Assembly (NCBI RefSeq): GCF_003002095.1
Contig: NZ_PVZC01000001.1
Span: forward strand, 1,116,001-1,180,000
DNA from: Allonocardiopsis opalescens
Lineage (GTDB): Bacteria; Actinomycetota; Actinomycetes; Streptosporangiales; Streptosporangiaceae
Direction of reading: 5' to 3'
Length of the DNA: 64,000 nt
Below, piece after piece: positions 9,230-21,660 of the stretch. A program made the translations under genes and the position numbers. Under the pieces are notes generated by a model that was not told the DNA's origin, searched no databases, and saw only the letters and a program-made list of their open reading frames with translations. Every line of letters begins with the position of its first letter. Position 1 is the first letter of the stretch.

Positions 9230-10009
9230 ATGGCCAACAGCACGAACCGCCATATCAACGTGTCCTCGGTACAGTCGGTCGATCGGGCGGTGAGCGTGCT
9301 GGAGATCCTGGCCAGGCACGGCGCGGCCGGCGTCACCGAGATCGCGGTGGAGTTGGGCGTGCACAAGTCCACCGCGTTCCGGCTGCTCGACGTGCTGGAG
9401 AACCGCGGCCTGGTCGAGCAGGCCGAGGAGCGCGGCAAGTACCAGCTCGGCCTCGGCATCGTCCGGCTGGCCGGGGCCACCGCCGCCCAGCTCGACATCG
9501 TGCAGGAGGGGCAGCCGGTCTGCGAGCGGCTGGCCGAGGAGCTGGGCGAGACCGTCAACATCGCGATCGCCGACGGCGACGGCGCGGTGAACGTGGTGCA
9601 GACCATCGGCGCGGCCGCGATCACCGGCTACAACTGGGTGGGGCGGCGCACCCCGCTGCACGCCACCTCCTCTGGCAAGGTCCTGCTGGCCTTCATGCCG
9701 CCCGACCAGCGCAGGAACCTGCTGCCCAGACGGCTGCCGCGGCACACCGAGCACACCCTCACCTCGGCCGCCCGGCTGCGCGAGGAGCTGGTCGCGGTGG
9801 TCGAGCGCGGCTACGCCACCTGCGAGGAGGAGCTGGAGGTGGGGCTCAACTCGGTGGCCGCGCCGGTGCGCTCCTTCAACGGATCGGTGATCGCGGCGCT
9901 CAGCGTCTCGGGCCCGGCCTTCCGGCTGACCGGTGAGCGGCTGCCCGCCGTCGCCGCGCGCACGGCCGAGGCGGCCGACGAGGTCTCGCGCCGGATGGGC
10001 TTCGGCTGA
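9230..10009 (+). CDS. IclR-family transcriptional regulator
   Basis: The protein is 259 aa from ATG 9230. The N-terminal winged helix at about residues 15-65 includes VDRAVSVLEILARHGAAGVTEIAVELGVHKSTAFRLLDVLENRGLV. The effector domain follows, with the conserved HATSSGKVLLAF segment near 145 and the C-terminal GLNSVAAPVRSFNG. It sits inside the amine-degradation island, diverges from the Rieske ferredoxin gene and precedes the dehydrogenase, whose promoters carry matching paired boxes. A repressor or activator responding to a betaine-type intermediate is likely. Earlier in-frame starts (9098) lack a binding site. Confidence 0.92.
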   Translation: MANSTNRHINVSSVQSVDRAVSVLEILARHGAAGVTEIAVELGVHKSTAFRLLDVLENRGLVEQAEERGKYQLGLGIVRLAGATAAQLDIVQEGQPVCERLAEELGETVNIAIADGDGAVNVVQTIGAAAITGYNWVGRRTPLHATSSGKVLLAFMPPDQRRNLLPRRLPRHTEHTLTSAARLREELVAVVERGYATCEEELEVGLNSVAAPVRSFNGSVIAALSVSGPAFRLTGERLPAVAARTAEAADEVSRRMGFG

Positions 10010-10110
10010 CGGGCTCCGGTCCGCTCCGCGTTCGCGTCCGGACCGTCCGGCAGCCCGGAACGGCCCGTTCCATCCGGAAGTCACGGTCACGGTGGCGTAA
10101 CAATGATTAA

Positions 10111-12744
<2,634 letters not shown>

Positions 12745-12807
12745 GGCCGCCGCGCGCCGCCGCGGCGGATCGCCGCCACGATGCCGAACCGAGAGGGGAC
12801 CACCGCC

Positions 12808-13974
12808 ATGCCCAGCAGTGCCGCCACCAGCGGGAGCCACGACGTCGCCGTGATCGGACTCGGCGGCATGGGGAGCGCGGCGGCGCGGAGCCTGGCCGCC
12901 AGGGGCGCGCGGGTGCTCGGCCTGGACGCCTTCGGCCCGGCGCACGACCGGGGCTCCAGCCACGGCGGCAGCCGGATCATCCGGCAGTCCTACTTCGAGG
13001 ACCCCGCCTACGTGCCGCTGCTGCTGCGCGCCTACGAGCTGTGGGCCGGCCTGGAGCGCGACAGCGGCGCCGACCTGATCACCCTGACCGGCGGGCTGAT
13101 GATCGGCCCGCCGGAGAGCACCGCCGTCGCGGGCAGCCTGCGCTCGGCGCGCGAGTGGGACCTGCCGCACGAGATGCTGTCCGCCGCGGAGATCCGCCGC
13201 CGCTTCCCCACCATGGCGCCCGGCCCCGGCGACGTCGCGCTGTACGAGGAGCGGGCCGGCTTCGTCCGGCCCGAGGCGACGGTCGCCGCCAACCTCCGGC
13301 TCGCCGCGCGGGCCGGCGCCGAGCTGCGCTTCGAGGAGCCCGTCACCTCCTGGCGGCCGCTGCCCGGCGGCGGCGCCGAGGTGCTGACCGCGAGCGGCCG
13401 CTACACCGCCGGCCGGCTGGTGGTCTGCCCGGGGGCGTGGGCGCCCCGGCTGCTGGCCGACCTGGGCGTGCCGCTCACCGTCGAGCGCCAGGTGCAGTAC
13501 TGGTTCGCGCCGCGCGGCGGCACCGCCGCCTTCGCCCCGGACCGCCAGCCCATCTACATCTGGGAGTCGGCCGACGGCACGCAGGTCTACGGCTTCCCCG
13601 CCATCGACGGCCCCGACGGCGGCGTGAAGACGGCCTTCTTCCGCCGGGGCGAGCCGTGCGAGCCCGACACGCTCGACCGCACCATCCGGCCCGAGGAGGT
13701 GCGCGCCATCGCCGAGCACCTGGCCGAGCGGGTGCCCGACGCGCCCGGCCGCTACCTGCGCGGCGCCGCCTGCATGTACACCTGCACCCCCGACGAGCAC
13801 TTCGTGATCGCCGCCCACCCCCGGCACGCCGGGGTGACGGTGGCGTGCGGCTTCTCCGGGCACGGCTTCAAGTTCGTCCCCGTGGTCGGCGAGATCCTGG
13901 CCGACCTCGCCCTGGACGGCGGCACGGCCCTGCCCATCGACCTGTTCGACCCCCGGCGCGAGGTGAGGACATGA
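12808..13974 (+). CDS. Monomeric sarcosine oxidase/N-methyltryptophan oxidase-like FAD protein
   Basis: The protein is 388 aa from ATG 12808, which has GAGAGGGG about 9 nt upstream; an ATG at 12781 is the alternative. The dinucleotide motif [14 protein letters not shown] is at about residues 17-30, followed by the substrate-loop [14 protein letters not shown] typical of MSOX/SolA. The block [14 protein letters not shown] carries Cys322, the residue that binds flavin covalently in this family. It would oxidise sarcosine (or another N-methyl amine) to glycine, formaldehyde and H2O2. It overlaps the Rieske oxygenase gene by 4 bp. Confidence 0.88.
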   Translation: MPSSAATSGSHDVAVIGLGGMGSAAARSLAARGARVLGLDAFGPAHDRGSSHGGSRIIRQSYFEDPAYVPLLLRAYELWAGLERDSGADLITLTGGLMIGPPESTAVAGSLRSAREWDLPHEMLSAAEIRRRFPTMAPGPGDVALYEERAGFVRPEATVAANLRLAARAGAELRFEEPVTSWRPLPGGGAEVLTASGRYTAGRLVVCPGAWAPRLLADLGVPLTVERQVQYWFAPRGGTAAFAPDRQPIYIWESADGTQVYGFPAIDGPDGGVKTAFFRRGEPCEPDTLDRTIRPEEVRAIAEHLAERVPDAPGRYLRGAACMYTCTPDEHFVIAAHPRHAGVTVACGFSGHGFKFVPVVGEILADLALDGGTALPIDLFDPRREVRT

Positions 13975-15140
13975 CCGCCACCGAACTTTCCGGACTCCCC
14001 GGCTCCGACGGCCCCGCGACCCTCGTCCCGACCCTCCCCGGGCGGGCCTACACCGATCCCGGCCTGTTCGAACGGGAGCGCGAGCGCATCTTCCACCGCA
14101 TGTGGTTCTGCGCCGCCCGCGCCGCCGACCTGGCCGGTCCGGGCTCCTTCCGCACCGCGCAGGTCGGCGCGGAGAGCGTGATCCTCACCCGCGACCGGGC
14201 CGGGGAGCCGCGCGCCTTCCTCAACGTCTGCCGGCACCGGGGCGCCCGGCTGTGCACGGAGGAGGCGGGCACGGTGCGGCGCGCCTTCCAGTGCGCCTAC
14301 CACGCGTGGACCTACGGCCTGGACGGGCGGCTGGTCGCCGCGCCGAACCTGGCCCGGATGCCCGACGTGGACCGCGACGCCTACGGCCTGATAGGCGTGC
14401 ACCTGCGGGAGTGGCTGGGCTACCTGTGGGTCTGCCTGGCCGAGCGGCCGCCGTCCTTCGAGGACACCGTGGTGGCGGCGGTGACCGAGCGGCTGGGCGA
14501 CGCCGAGGCGGTCGGCCGCTACGGCGTCGAGGGCTTGGCGCTGGGGCGGCGCATCCGCTACGACGTGCGGGCCAACTGGAAGCTGATCGTGGAGAACTTC
14601 ATGGAGTGCTACCACTGCGCCACGATCCACCCCGAGCTGACCGAGGTGCTGCCGGAGTTCGCCGACGGCTACGCCGCCCAGTACTACGTGGGCCACGGCG
14701 CCGCCTTCGGCGCGGAGGTCGACGGCTTCACCGTGGACGGCGCCGCCGGCTTCGGCCGCCTCGACGGGCTCACCGAGGACCAGGACCGGCGCTACTACGC
14801 GGTGACCGTCCGGCCGCAGCTCTTCCTCAACCTGGTGCCCGACCACGTGATCGTGCACCGGATGTACCCGATGGCGGTGGACCGCACGGTGGTGGAGTGC
14901 GACTGGCTGTACCGCCCCGAGGTGGTCGAGGGCGGCGGGGACCTGTCGCGCTCGGTGGAGCTGTTCCACCGGGTCAACGAGCAGGACTTCGCCGCCTGCG
15001 AGCGCTGCCAGCCGGCGATGGCCTCGCGCGGCTACCGGCGTGGCGGGGTGCTGGTGCCCAGCGAGCACCACATCGCCGAGTTCCACCGCTGGGTCGGCGC
15101 CGCCCTCGGCGCGGACGGCGCCGAGGCCGGGGACGGCTGA
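13971..15140 (+). CDS. Rieske non-heme iron oxygenase alpha subunit (glycine betaine/quaternary amine demethylase type)
   Basis: The ATG overlaps the upstream stop (ATGA), giving 389 aa. Rieske ligands are Cys87, His89, Cys108 and His111 (CRHRGARLC and CAYH). The mononuclear iron site is [13 protein letters not shown] with His215 and His220. Length and the [12 protein letters not shown] block resemble GbcA/stachydrine demethylase/CntA-like enzymes, which cleave N-methyl or C-N bonds of quaternary amines. Beside dimethylglycine and sarcosine enzymes, glycine betaine demethylation is the simplest reading. No GbcB-type flavin reductase gene is in the window; the Rieske ferredoxin at 8741 may relay electrons. 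Confidence 0.88.
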   Translation: MTATELSGLPGSDGPATLVPTLPGRAYTDPGLFERERERIFHRMWFCAARAADLAGPGSFRTAQVGAESVILTRDRAGEPRAFLNVCRHRGARLCTEEAGTVRRAFQCAYHAWTYGLDGRLVAAPNLARMPDVDRDAYGLIGVHLREWLGYLWVCLAERPPSFEDTVVAAVTERLGDAEAVGRYGVEGLALGRRIRYDVRANWKLIVENFMECYHCATIHPELTEVLPEFADGYAAQYYVGHGAAFGAEVDGFTVDGAAGFGRLDGLTEDQDRRYYAVTVRPQLFLNLVPDHVIVHRMYPMAVDRTVVECDWLYRPEVVEGGGDLSRSVELFHRVNEQDFAACERCQPAMASRGYRRGGVLVPSEHHIAEFHRWVGAALGADGAEAGDG

Positions 15141-15153
15141 GCGGCCCGAGCCC

Positions 15154-15519
15154 TCACAGCTCGCGCCGCATCACCGCCTCGTCCAGGATCGGCCGCACCT
15201 CCATGGCGGAGCGCCGCGCCACCGGAGTGAGCGCCGCGATCTCCAGCGCCCGGTCCAGGCTCGCGCAGTCGACCAGGAAGTACCCGGCCAGGTGCTCCTT
15301 GACCTCGGCGAAGGGGCCGTCGGTGACCGCGACGGAGCCGCCGCGCACCCGTACCGTCCTGGCCTGGGCCGGCTCGGTCAGCGCGTCGGAGGCGATCAGC
15401 TCGCCGGTGGCGGCCAGCCGCTCCCGGAGCGCGAACAGCTCGCGCAGCTCCGCGCGGTCGTCCTCGGAGCCGGTCCACGGCCGCTCGGGATCGCTGTAGA
15501 TCATCAGCATGTACTTCAC
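15154..15519 (-). CDS. YCII/DGPF-domain protein
   Basis: The protein is 121 aa from a GTG (KYMLMIYSDP follows), and the family signature DGPFAEVKE is at about residues 67-75. YCII proteins are small ferredoxin-like folds of unclear biochemical role. In many actinobacteria they are encoded beside ECF42-type sigma factors; one such gene lies about 1.8 kb away at 17353, with three genes between. It is convergent with the Rieske oxygenase gene, 13 bp away. Confidence 0.88.
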   Translation of the reverse strand: MKYMLMIYSDPERPWTGSEDDRAELRELFALRERLAATGELIASDALTEPAQARTVRVRGGSVAVTDGPFAEVKEHLAGYFLVDCASLDRALEIAALTPVARRSAMEVRPILDEAVMRREL

Positions 15520-15608
15520 GGCCTGCCCCCGTCGGTCGTGCTCGATGGCGGTCCAGGCCGGCCAGTCTAGGCGGGGGCGCCGACACCCGGCCCGGTCCGG
15601 CGCGCGGG

Positions 15609-15827
15609 TCAGTCGATCCCGCGCGGCGGAGCGGCCAGCCGCGCCTCCAGCGCGTCGGCGGTGTCCTCCACCAGGGTGCGCGCGTAGCCGTTGGCGGGCT
15701 GCCGGTTGGTGGCGCACCACGCGCCCTCGCGGTCGCCGTTCATCGCCCGCCAGATCCGCCAGCCGGGGTGGAGGGCCTGTAAGAGCGCGCGGCGCTCTTC
15801 GTCTTCGCTGAGTACGGAAGCGTCCAT
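15609..15827 (-). CDS. Hypothetical small protein
   Basis: The protein is 72 aa with no recognised family. It is acidic at the N-terminus (MDASVLSEDEERRALLQAL) and contains several Trp residues (WRIW, WCATN). A GGTAGG binding site precedes the ATG. It diverges from the XRE regulator gene and shares the repeat-rich intergenic region at 15875-15923, so the two may be co-regulated. It has no signal peptide or membrane span. Confidence 0.6.
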   Translation of the reverse strand: MDASVLSEDEERRALLQALHPGWRIWRAMNGDREGAWCATNRQPANGYARTLVEDTADALEARLAAPPRGID

Positions 15828-15874
15828 GCCTACCAGGTTCGGGTCCGGGTGCGGACGCTGGTACTCCGATCCGA

Positions 15875-15923
15875 GGACGTTGCGGACGTTTTGCCACTAA
15901 ATTCGTCCAACACCGTCCAACAC
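15875..15923. promoter_or_regulatory. Direct and inverted GGACG repeats, putative operator of the XRE regulator
   Basis: GGACGTTGC (15875) and GGACGTTTT (15884) repeat directly with a 9-bp period. CGTCCAACAC is then repeated exactly twice in tandem (15904-15923), giving inverted GGACG/CGTCC cores. The block lies between a hypothetical gene and the divergent XRE regulator gene, where an autoregulatory site is expected. Confidence 0.45.
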
Positions 15924-15959
15924 CATCGGACAGCGGTCGCCCCAGGCAGGTGGACAATT

Positions 15960-16706
15960 GTGGCGAATGAGGCGCTCAGGCGAGCGATGATGGAAGCGCG
16001 GATGACGGACCAGCAGCTTGCCGAGGCGGTGGGCGTCGACGTGAAGTCCGTTCAGCGCTGGGTAACGTCGGAGAGGCGGCGGCCGCACCCGCGCCACCGG
16101 TGGGCCGCCGCGGACGCGCTGGGGGTGGAGGTCGACGTGTTGTGGCCCGAGACCGTGCGAACCACGTTCAAGACCGGTGCGGACCGCGAGGTCGTCGCCG
16201 TCTACCCGTACCGGTCGGCCTGCCCCAAGTCCAGTTGGCGGAAGCTGATCACCAATGCCGACTCCGAGCTGGTCTTCGGCGGGTACACCAACTACTTCCT
16301 CTGGCTGGAGCAGCCCAACCTGCGCGGCGCGCTGCGGCGCAAGGCCGAGCGCGGGGCGCGGGTGCGCTTCCTGGTGGGCGATCCCGACAGCCGCACCACC
16401 CGCGAGCGCGAGCGGGTCGAGGACGTCGCGCTGACCGTGTCCACCCGCATCCGGGTGACGCTGGACGAACTGGCCAAGCTGAGGGACGTCGAGGGCATCG
16501 AGGCGCGCCACTCCGACGGGCACCTGTCGCTGTCGGTCTTCCGCTTCGACGACGAGATGTTCGTGACCCCGCACCTGGCCGCGCTGGCCGGGCACGAGTC
16601 GCCGCTGCTGCACCTGCGCCGCCACCAGGACGACGGCCTGTTCGACCGCTTCCTGCTGCACGTGGACAGCCTGTGGGAGACGGCCAGGCCCGTTTTCGAC
16701 GGCTAG
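15960..16706 (+). CDS. XRE-family regulator with C-terminal PLD-like/DUF5919-type sensor domain
   Basis: The protein is 248 aa from GTG 15960, preceded by CAGGTGG; the track of sense codons extends further upstream but crosses the operator repeats. A helix-turn-helix occupies about residues 1-60 (MTDQQLAEAVGVDVKSVQRWV). The remainder resembles the phospholipase-D-like domain that follows XRE helices in actinobacterial regulators (FGGYTNYFLW, GARVRFLVGDPDS, HLSLSVFRFDDEMFVTPHL). An HxK catalytic motif is not evident, so a sensor role is more likely than catalysis. Confidence 0.78.
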   Translation: MANEALRRAMMEARMTDQQLAEAVGVDVKSVQRWVTSERRRPHPRHRWAAADALGVEVDVLWPETVRTTFKTGADREVVAVYPYRSACPKSSWRKLITNADSELVFGGYTNYFLWLEQPNLRGALRRKAERGARVRFLVGDPDSRTTRERERVEDVALTVSTRIRVTLDELAKLRDVEGIEARHSDGHLSLSVFRFDDEMFVTPHLAALAGHESPLLHLRRHQDDGLFDRFLLHVDSLWETARPVFDG

Positions 16707-16890
16707 CGCGGGAGCGCTCCCTCCGCCGGACCGCTCGCCCCGGGCCGTCCGGGCCGCGCGAAAAGAAATTCCGGCCGGATCCGCCCGCCCGTGTCGAGAA
16801 CGCGGCCCGCGCTCCGACGTGTCCTGTGAAAGCCGCCCGACCAGGGCAGGCGCACTAAGAGGGACGCGACAGCTTTCGGAGGTCGAGACC

Positions 16891-17289
16891 ATGTCCACGA
16901 TGTTCGCGCAGAGCAGGCCCTTCAGCGGGTTCTCCATCGACGACGCGGAGGCGGCCAGGCACTTCTACGCCGAGACGCTCGGGATGGAGGTCTCGGACGT
17001 GCCCGGGATGCCGGGGATGCTGCTGCTGCACATCCCGGGCGGCAACCAGGTCTTCCTGTACTCCAAGCCCGACCACAGGCCCGCGAGCTTCACCGTGCTC
17101 AACTTCCCGGTGGCCGACATCGACGCGGCCGTCGACACGCTCATCGAGCGCGGAGTGCGCTTCGAACGCTACGAGGGCATGGGGATGGCGGCCGACGCCA
17201 GGGGAGTGCACCGGGGCGGCGAGGGCCCGGCGATCGCCTGGTTCACCGACCCGGCGGGCAATGTCCTCTCCGTCCTCCAGGACGGCTGA
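16891..17289 (+). CDS. VOC-family (glyoxalase/bleomycin-resistance fold) protein
   Basis: The protein is 132 aa with a GGAGG binding site before ATG 16891. It shows the paired beta-alpha-beta-beta-beta modules: FSIDDAEAARHFYAETLGMEVSD at residues 10-32 and WFTDPAGNVLSVLQ at the C-terminus, whose conserved FxDPxGN segment is typical of VOC proteins. The reaction is unknown. Its neighbours (YCII protein, sigma factor, SRPBCC protein) are families commonly grouped around ECF sigma factors of this kind. Confidence 0.85.
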   Translation: MSTMFAQSRPFSGFSIDDAEAARHFYAETLGMEVSDVPGMPGMLLLHIPGGNQVFLYSKPDHRPASFTVLNFPVADIDAAVDTLIERGVRFERYEGMGMAADARGVHRGGEGPAIAWFTDPAGNVLSVLQDG

Positions 17290-17352
17290 GCGCCCCGGGC
17301 GGGGCGGGCCGCCGGTCCGCCCCCGCCCGCGCCGATGGACCACAATGGGCGC

Positions 17353-18597
<1,245 letters not shown>

Positions 18598-18620
18598 GCG
18601 CGGCCCGTCCGGCGGCCTTC

Positions 18621-18664
18621 TTGACAGCGAACATGCCTTAGCGGCTATATTGCCCATATGGCAT
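18621..18664 (+). promoter_or_regulatory. Leaderless promoter and candidate ArsR operator
   Basis: TTGACA (18621-18626) and TATATT (18646-18651) are 19 bp apart. The ATG of the ArsR-type gene begins 6 nt after the -10, so transcription should start at or next to the start codon, and there is no ribosome binding site. ATGCC at 18632 and GGCAT at 18660 form a dyad, and TGCCCATATGGCA spans the start codon, both plausible autoregulatory sites. Confidence 0.6.
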
Positions 18665-19002
18665 CGACATTCGAGGTGCTGGCCGAGCCGAGGCGCCGGG
18701 AGATCCTGGACCTGCTCCGCGAGGGCGAGCAGCCGGTGGGCGCGCTGGTCGACCGGCTCGGCCTGACCCAGCCGACGGTCTCCAAGCACCTGAAGGTGCT
18801 GCGCGAGGCCGGGCTGGTCGAGGTGCGCCAGGACGCGCAGCGCCGGTGGTACCGGCTCAGCCCGGCACCGCTGGTCGAGATCGACGTCTGGCTCGCGCCT
18901 TACCGGGGGCTGTGGGAGGCGAGCCTGGACGCGCTCGAACGGCGCCTCGACCAGATGCCGGACCGGACCGAGCGGCAGGACACGGGAGAGGGGACCCGGT
19001 GA
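18658..19002 (+). CDS. ArsR/SmtB-family winged-helix regulator
   Basis: The protein is 114 aa with the compact ArsR fold: FEVLAEPRRREILDLLREGEQPVGALVDRLGLTQPTVSKHLKVLREAGLVEVRQDAQRRWYRL at about residues 4-66. No CxC or metal-binding Cys cluster is present, as in the SdpR-like branch that is co-transcribed with SRPBCC proteins. The gene has a near-consensus promoter, probably a leaderless mRNA, and overlaps the SRPBCC gene by 4 bp. Confidence 0.92.
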   Translation: MASTFEVLAEPRRREILDLLREGEQPVGALVDRLGLTQPTVSKHLKVLREAGLVEVRQDAQRRWYRLSPAPLVEIDVWLAPYRGLWEASLDALERRLDQMPDRTERQDTGEGTR

Positions 19003-19961
19003 ACGAGTCACAGGCACGGCTGACCGAGGCCGACGGGATCGCGCAGCTGCGCATCGAGCGGCGGCTGGCCCATCCGGTCGAGAAGGTGTGGCGGGTGGTC
19101 ACCGAACCGGACGAGCTGGCGCACTGGTTCCCGGCGGAGGTGGTGTACGAGCCCGTCGTCGGCTCCGCGGTGCGCTTCGCCTTCCCAGGCGAGGAGGCGG
19201 ACCCCGACGACCCCAACACCCGCGGCGAGCTGCTGGAGTACGACCCGCCGCGCCGCATCTCCTTCCGCTGGAGCGACGACGTGGTCACCATCGAGCTCAG
19301 CCCCGACGGCGACGGCTGCCTGCTGGTGTTCCGCCAGGACGTCGGCGGCGGCTTCCTGGGCCGGCTGGCGGCGGGCCGCGCGGCCGCGGGCTGGGACACC
19401 TGCCTGGACGCGCTGGCGGACCGGCTGGCCGGGCGCGAGCCGGCGGAGCCCGGCGACATGCTGGCCGCGATCGAGCGCTACGTCCGCGAGTTCGGGATCG
19501 ACCGCGGTGAGAGCCGGGCCGTCGACGGCGGCTTCGAACTGCGCTTCGTCCGCGACCTCATCTGGATCCCGCTGGACCAGGCGTGGTCGCTGCTGGTGGA
19601 GGGCGCGGAGCCCCGGGTGGGCGGCGAACCGCCGCTGCGCGCCGTCAACGACACCGAGGCGGCCGGGCGGGTCACCGCCGCCGAGGCGCCCCGGGTGCTG
19701 GAGTACGAGTGGACCGGTGCGGACGGCACGGCCGCGGGCCGGGTGCGCTGGGAGTTCGGGCACGACCCCGCGGTCGGCACCCATGTGGTGCTGACCCAGA
19801 CGGTGCCGGCGCACCTCGCCGGGCTGCGCGCGGCGGCGCTGGCCCGCTGGCACATCCACCTGGAGAGCTTCTTCGCCGCCACCCGGGGCGTGATCCGCTG
19901 CCCCTGGCCGGAGGACCGCGAGGCCGAGCTGACCGCCTTCTACGCCGAGCGGCTGGCCTGA
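18999..19961 (+). CDS. Tandem SRPBCC (AHSA1/START-like) domain protein
   Basis: GTG overlaps the ArsR stop, giving 320 aa. The first SRPBCC unit spans about residues 12-145 (LRIERRLAHPVEKVWRVVTEPDELAHWFP). A second related unit spans about 165-315 (FELRFVRDLIWIPLDQAWSLLVEG, YEWTGADGTAAGRVRWEF). Most partners of such ArsR genes have one unit of about 150 aa, so this looks like an internal duplication or fusion. SRPBCC folds form a deep hydrophobic pocket, so ligand binding is likely but the ligand is unknown. Confidence 0.85.
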   Translation: MNESQARLTEADGIAQLRIERRLAHPVEKVWRVVTEPDELAHWFPAEVVYEPVVGSAVRFAFPGEEADPDDPNTRGELLEYDPPRRISFRWSDDVVTIELSPDGDGCLLVFRQDVGGGFLGRLAAGRAAAGWDTCLDALADRLAGREPAEPGDMLAAIERYVREFGIDRGESRAVDGGFELRFVRDLIWIPLDQAWSLLVEGAEPRVGGEPPLRAVNDTEAAGRVTAAEAPRVLEYEWTGADGTAAGRVRWEFGHDPAVGTHVVLTQTVPAHLAGLRAAALARWHIHLESFFAATRGVIRCPWPEDREAELTAFYAERLA

Positions 19962-19975
19962 GGGCCGCCGGGCGG

Positions 19976-20018
19976 CCCGGCACGCCGCCCCCGGCACGTC
20001 CCGGGGCGGCGTGCCGGG
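19976..20018. terminator. Bidirectional terminator hairpin
   Basis: A perfect 16-bp stem (CCCGGCACGCCGCCCC at 19976-19991 with its complement at 20003-20018) encloses an 11-nt loop between the convergent SRPBCC and HNH genes. There is no U-tract, which is common for actinobacterial terminators. Confidence 0.7.
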
Positions 20019-20031
20019 GCGGGCGCGCGGC

Positions 20032-20688
20032 TCAGACCGCCGGCTCGTAGCTGAGCAGGTCGTTGGGGCAGCGGGCCGCCTGGGCGGCCAGCGCCATGCG
20101 CTCGGCCTGGTCGGCCGTCAGGCCCCAGCGCAGCTTCACCGCGACCCACTCCGTCAGGTACCGGCAGCGCACCTCCTCCACCGGCGGCAGCCACTCCGCC
20201 GGGTCCTGGTCGGCCTTGCCCTGGTTGACGTTGTCGGTGACGGCCACCAGGGCGCGCTCGTCGCCCAGGTCGTTGGCGTAGTCGCGCCGCTGCGCGGCCG
20301 TCCACTGCGAGGCGCCGGAGTCCCAGGCCTCGGCCAGCGGCACCATGTGGTCGATGTCCAGGTCGAGCGGGGCGGTCCAGGTCTCGCCGTCGTAGTAGGA
20401 GAACCACTCGCCGGTGCCGACGGTGCACCGCCCGGAGATCTCCGGCGGGGTGACGGCCTCGTCGATCAGCACCTCGGCCCGGGTGCTGCACCCGTCGCGG
20501 TCGGCGTCGATCCAGTGCCGGAACTGGTCGCGGTCGTAGCCGGTGCGGTCCTCGGCCGCCTCGGGGACCCGCTCCACCGCCTGGTGCAGGGGGATCGTCT
20601 CCGCCGCCGCGGCGGGCGCCGCGAGCGGCACCGCCCACGCCGCCGCCCCCGCCAGTACCGCCCCGGCCACCGCCGCTGTCCTGCGCAT
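20032..20688 (-). CDS. Secreted HNH endonuclease-family protein (DUF1524-like)
   Basis: The protein is 218 aa with a GGAGG site before the ATG. A Sec signal peptide (MRRTAAVAGAVLAGAAAWAV and an A-rich cleavage region near residue 29) is followed by the HNH core LDIDHMVPLAEAWDSGA at about residues 110-126 and the DDRALVAVTDNVNQGKADQDPAEWLPP-type block (here starting GDERAL). Four Cys could form disulfides outside the cell. It is a probable extracellular nuclease of the type common in Streptomyces. It is transcribed toward the SRPBCC gene. Confidence 0.88.
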   Translation of the reverse strand: MRRTAAVAGAVLAGAAAWAVPLAAPAAAAETIPLHQAVERVPEAAEDRTGYDRDQFRHWIDADRDGCSTRAEVLIDEAVTPPEISGRCTVGTGEWFSYYDGETWTAPLDLDIDHMVPLAEAWDSGASQWTAAQRRDYANDLGDERALVAVTDNVNQGKADQDPAEWLPPVEEVRCRYLTEWVAVKLRWGLTADQAERMALAAQAARCPNDLLSYEPAV

Positions 20689-20840
20689 ACCGCCTCCATC
20701 CGCGTCATCGCCGTCTGCCGGGATGTTCTCTAGCAGGGCGGCGGCGCCGGCCGTGGGAGGCGGCCGCGGTGGCGGGGCGAGTCGCACCGCTTCGCCCGGA
20801 CCTGCTCCGTCCGGGCGGCGGCGGCCGGCCCGGGCCGCGC

Positions 20841-21617
20841 TCAGCCGGCGGGGACCAGGGTGAGGTAGGCCATGCCGAGCACGTCGCGGTAGCCGCGCAG
20901 CCAGGACGAGCGGTGCCGGTCGGCGCGCTCGCGCGCCTCGGCCGCGCCGGGGCGGGCGGGATCGGCGGCCAGCCACTCCTCCACGCCGGCGAGGTAGCCG
21001 GACTCGAAGGCGTCCCACTCGTCGCGGCCCGCCCGCTCGATCCACTCGGGCCGGAAGCCGGCCGCCGCGGCGGCGTCGACCAGTCCGGCCAGGTCGAGGT
21101 GGTCCTCGGCGGTGGCGCCGGGCCACATCGCGGCCAGTTCGCCGGCGGTGGGCGTCCGCTCCCAGAAACCCTCGCCGAACAGGACGCGGCCGCCGGGCCT
21201 GACCAGGCGGCGCAGCGCCCGCAGCGCCCCGGCCGTGTGCTGCGGCGGGGCGGCGTCGCTGAGCGCGTGGCTCGCGCCCAGGCAGAGCACCACGTCGGCC
21301 GGTTCGAGCGCGGTGGCGGCGGCCGGGCCGCGGCTGAACACCGCCCGCGCGCCGAGCCCGCGCCGCTCGGCGAGCGCGCGCCCCCGGGCGAGGTCGTCCT
21401 CGCGCAGGTCGATCCCGAGGCCGGTGGCTTCGGGTACGGCGGCCAGGAGGCGCAGCATCAGCTCGCCCCAGCCGCAGCCGATGTCGGCCACGGTGCGGGG
21501 CGCGGTGCGCGCCAGCCGCTCGACCATCCGCGCGGCGCGGTCCGCCGAGAGCGGGCCGTGGAAGTCGAGCCGGGTGAGGCGGGGCGGTTCCCCGTGCGCT
21601 TGGGACACGGCGTGCAA
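20841..21617 (-). CDS. Class I SAM-dependent methyltransferase
   Basis: The protein is 258 aa. Motif I is TVADIGCGWGELMLRLL at about residues 42-58, the acidic motif II is LGIDLRED at about 68-75, and LRRLVRPGGRVLFGEGFW near 130-150 is the post-motif block. The substrate is unknown; its shape resembles small-molecule methyltransferases. It is followed on the same strand (152 bp) by the secreted HNH gene and preceded by an alcohol dehydrogenase gene. A start at the downstream GTG (21608) is possible. Confidence 0.85.
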   Translation of the reverse strand: MHAVSQAHGEPPRLTRLDFHGPLSADRAARMVERLARTAPRTVADIGCGWGELMLRLLAAVPEATGLGIDLREDDLARGRALAERRGLGARAVFSRGPAAATALEPADVVLCLGASHALSDAAPPQHTAGALRALRRLVRPGGRVLFGEGFWERTPTAGELAAMWPGATAEDHLDLAGLVDAAAAAGFRPEWIERAGRDEWDAFESGYLAGVEEWLAADPARPGAAEARERADRHRSSWLRGYRDVLGMAYLTLVPAG

Positions 21618-21660
21618 GCCTAGGGTGCCGCCGCGCGGCGGCGCGCACCGCCCGGACGGC

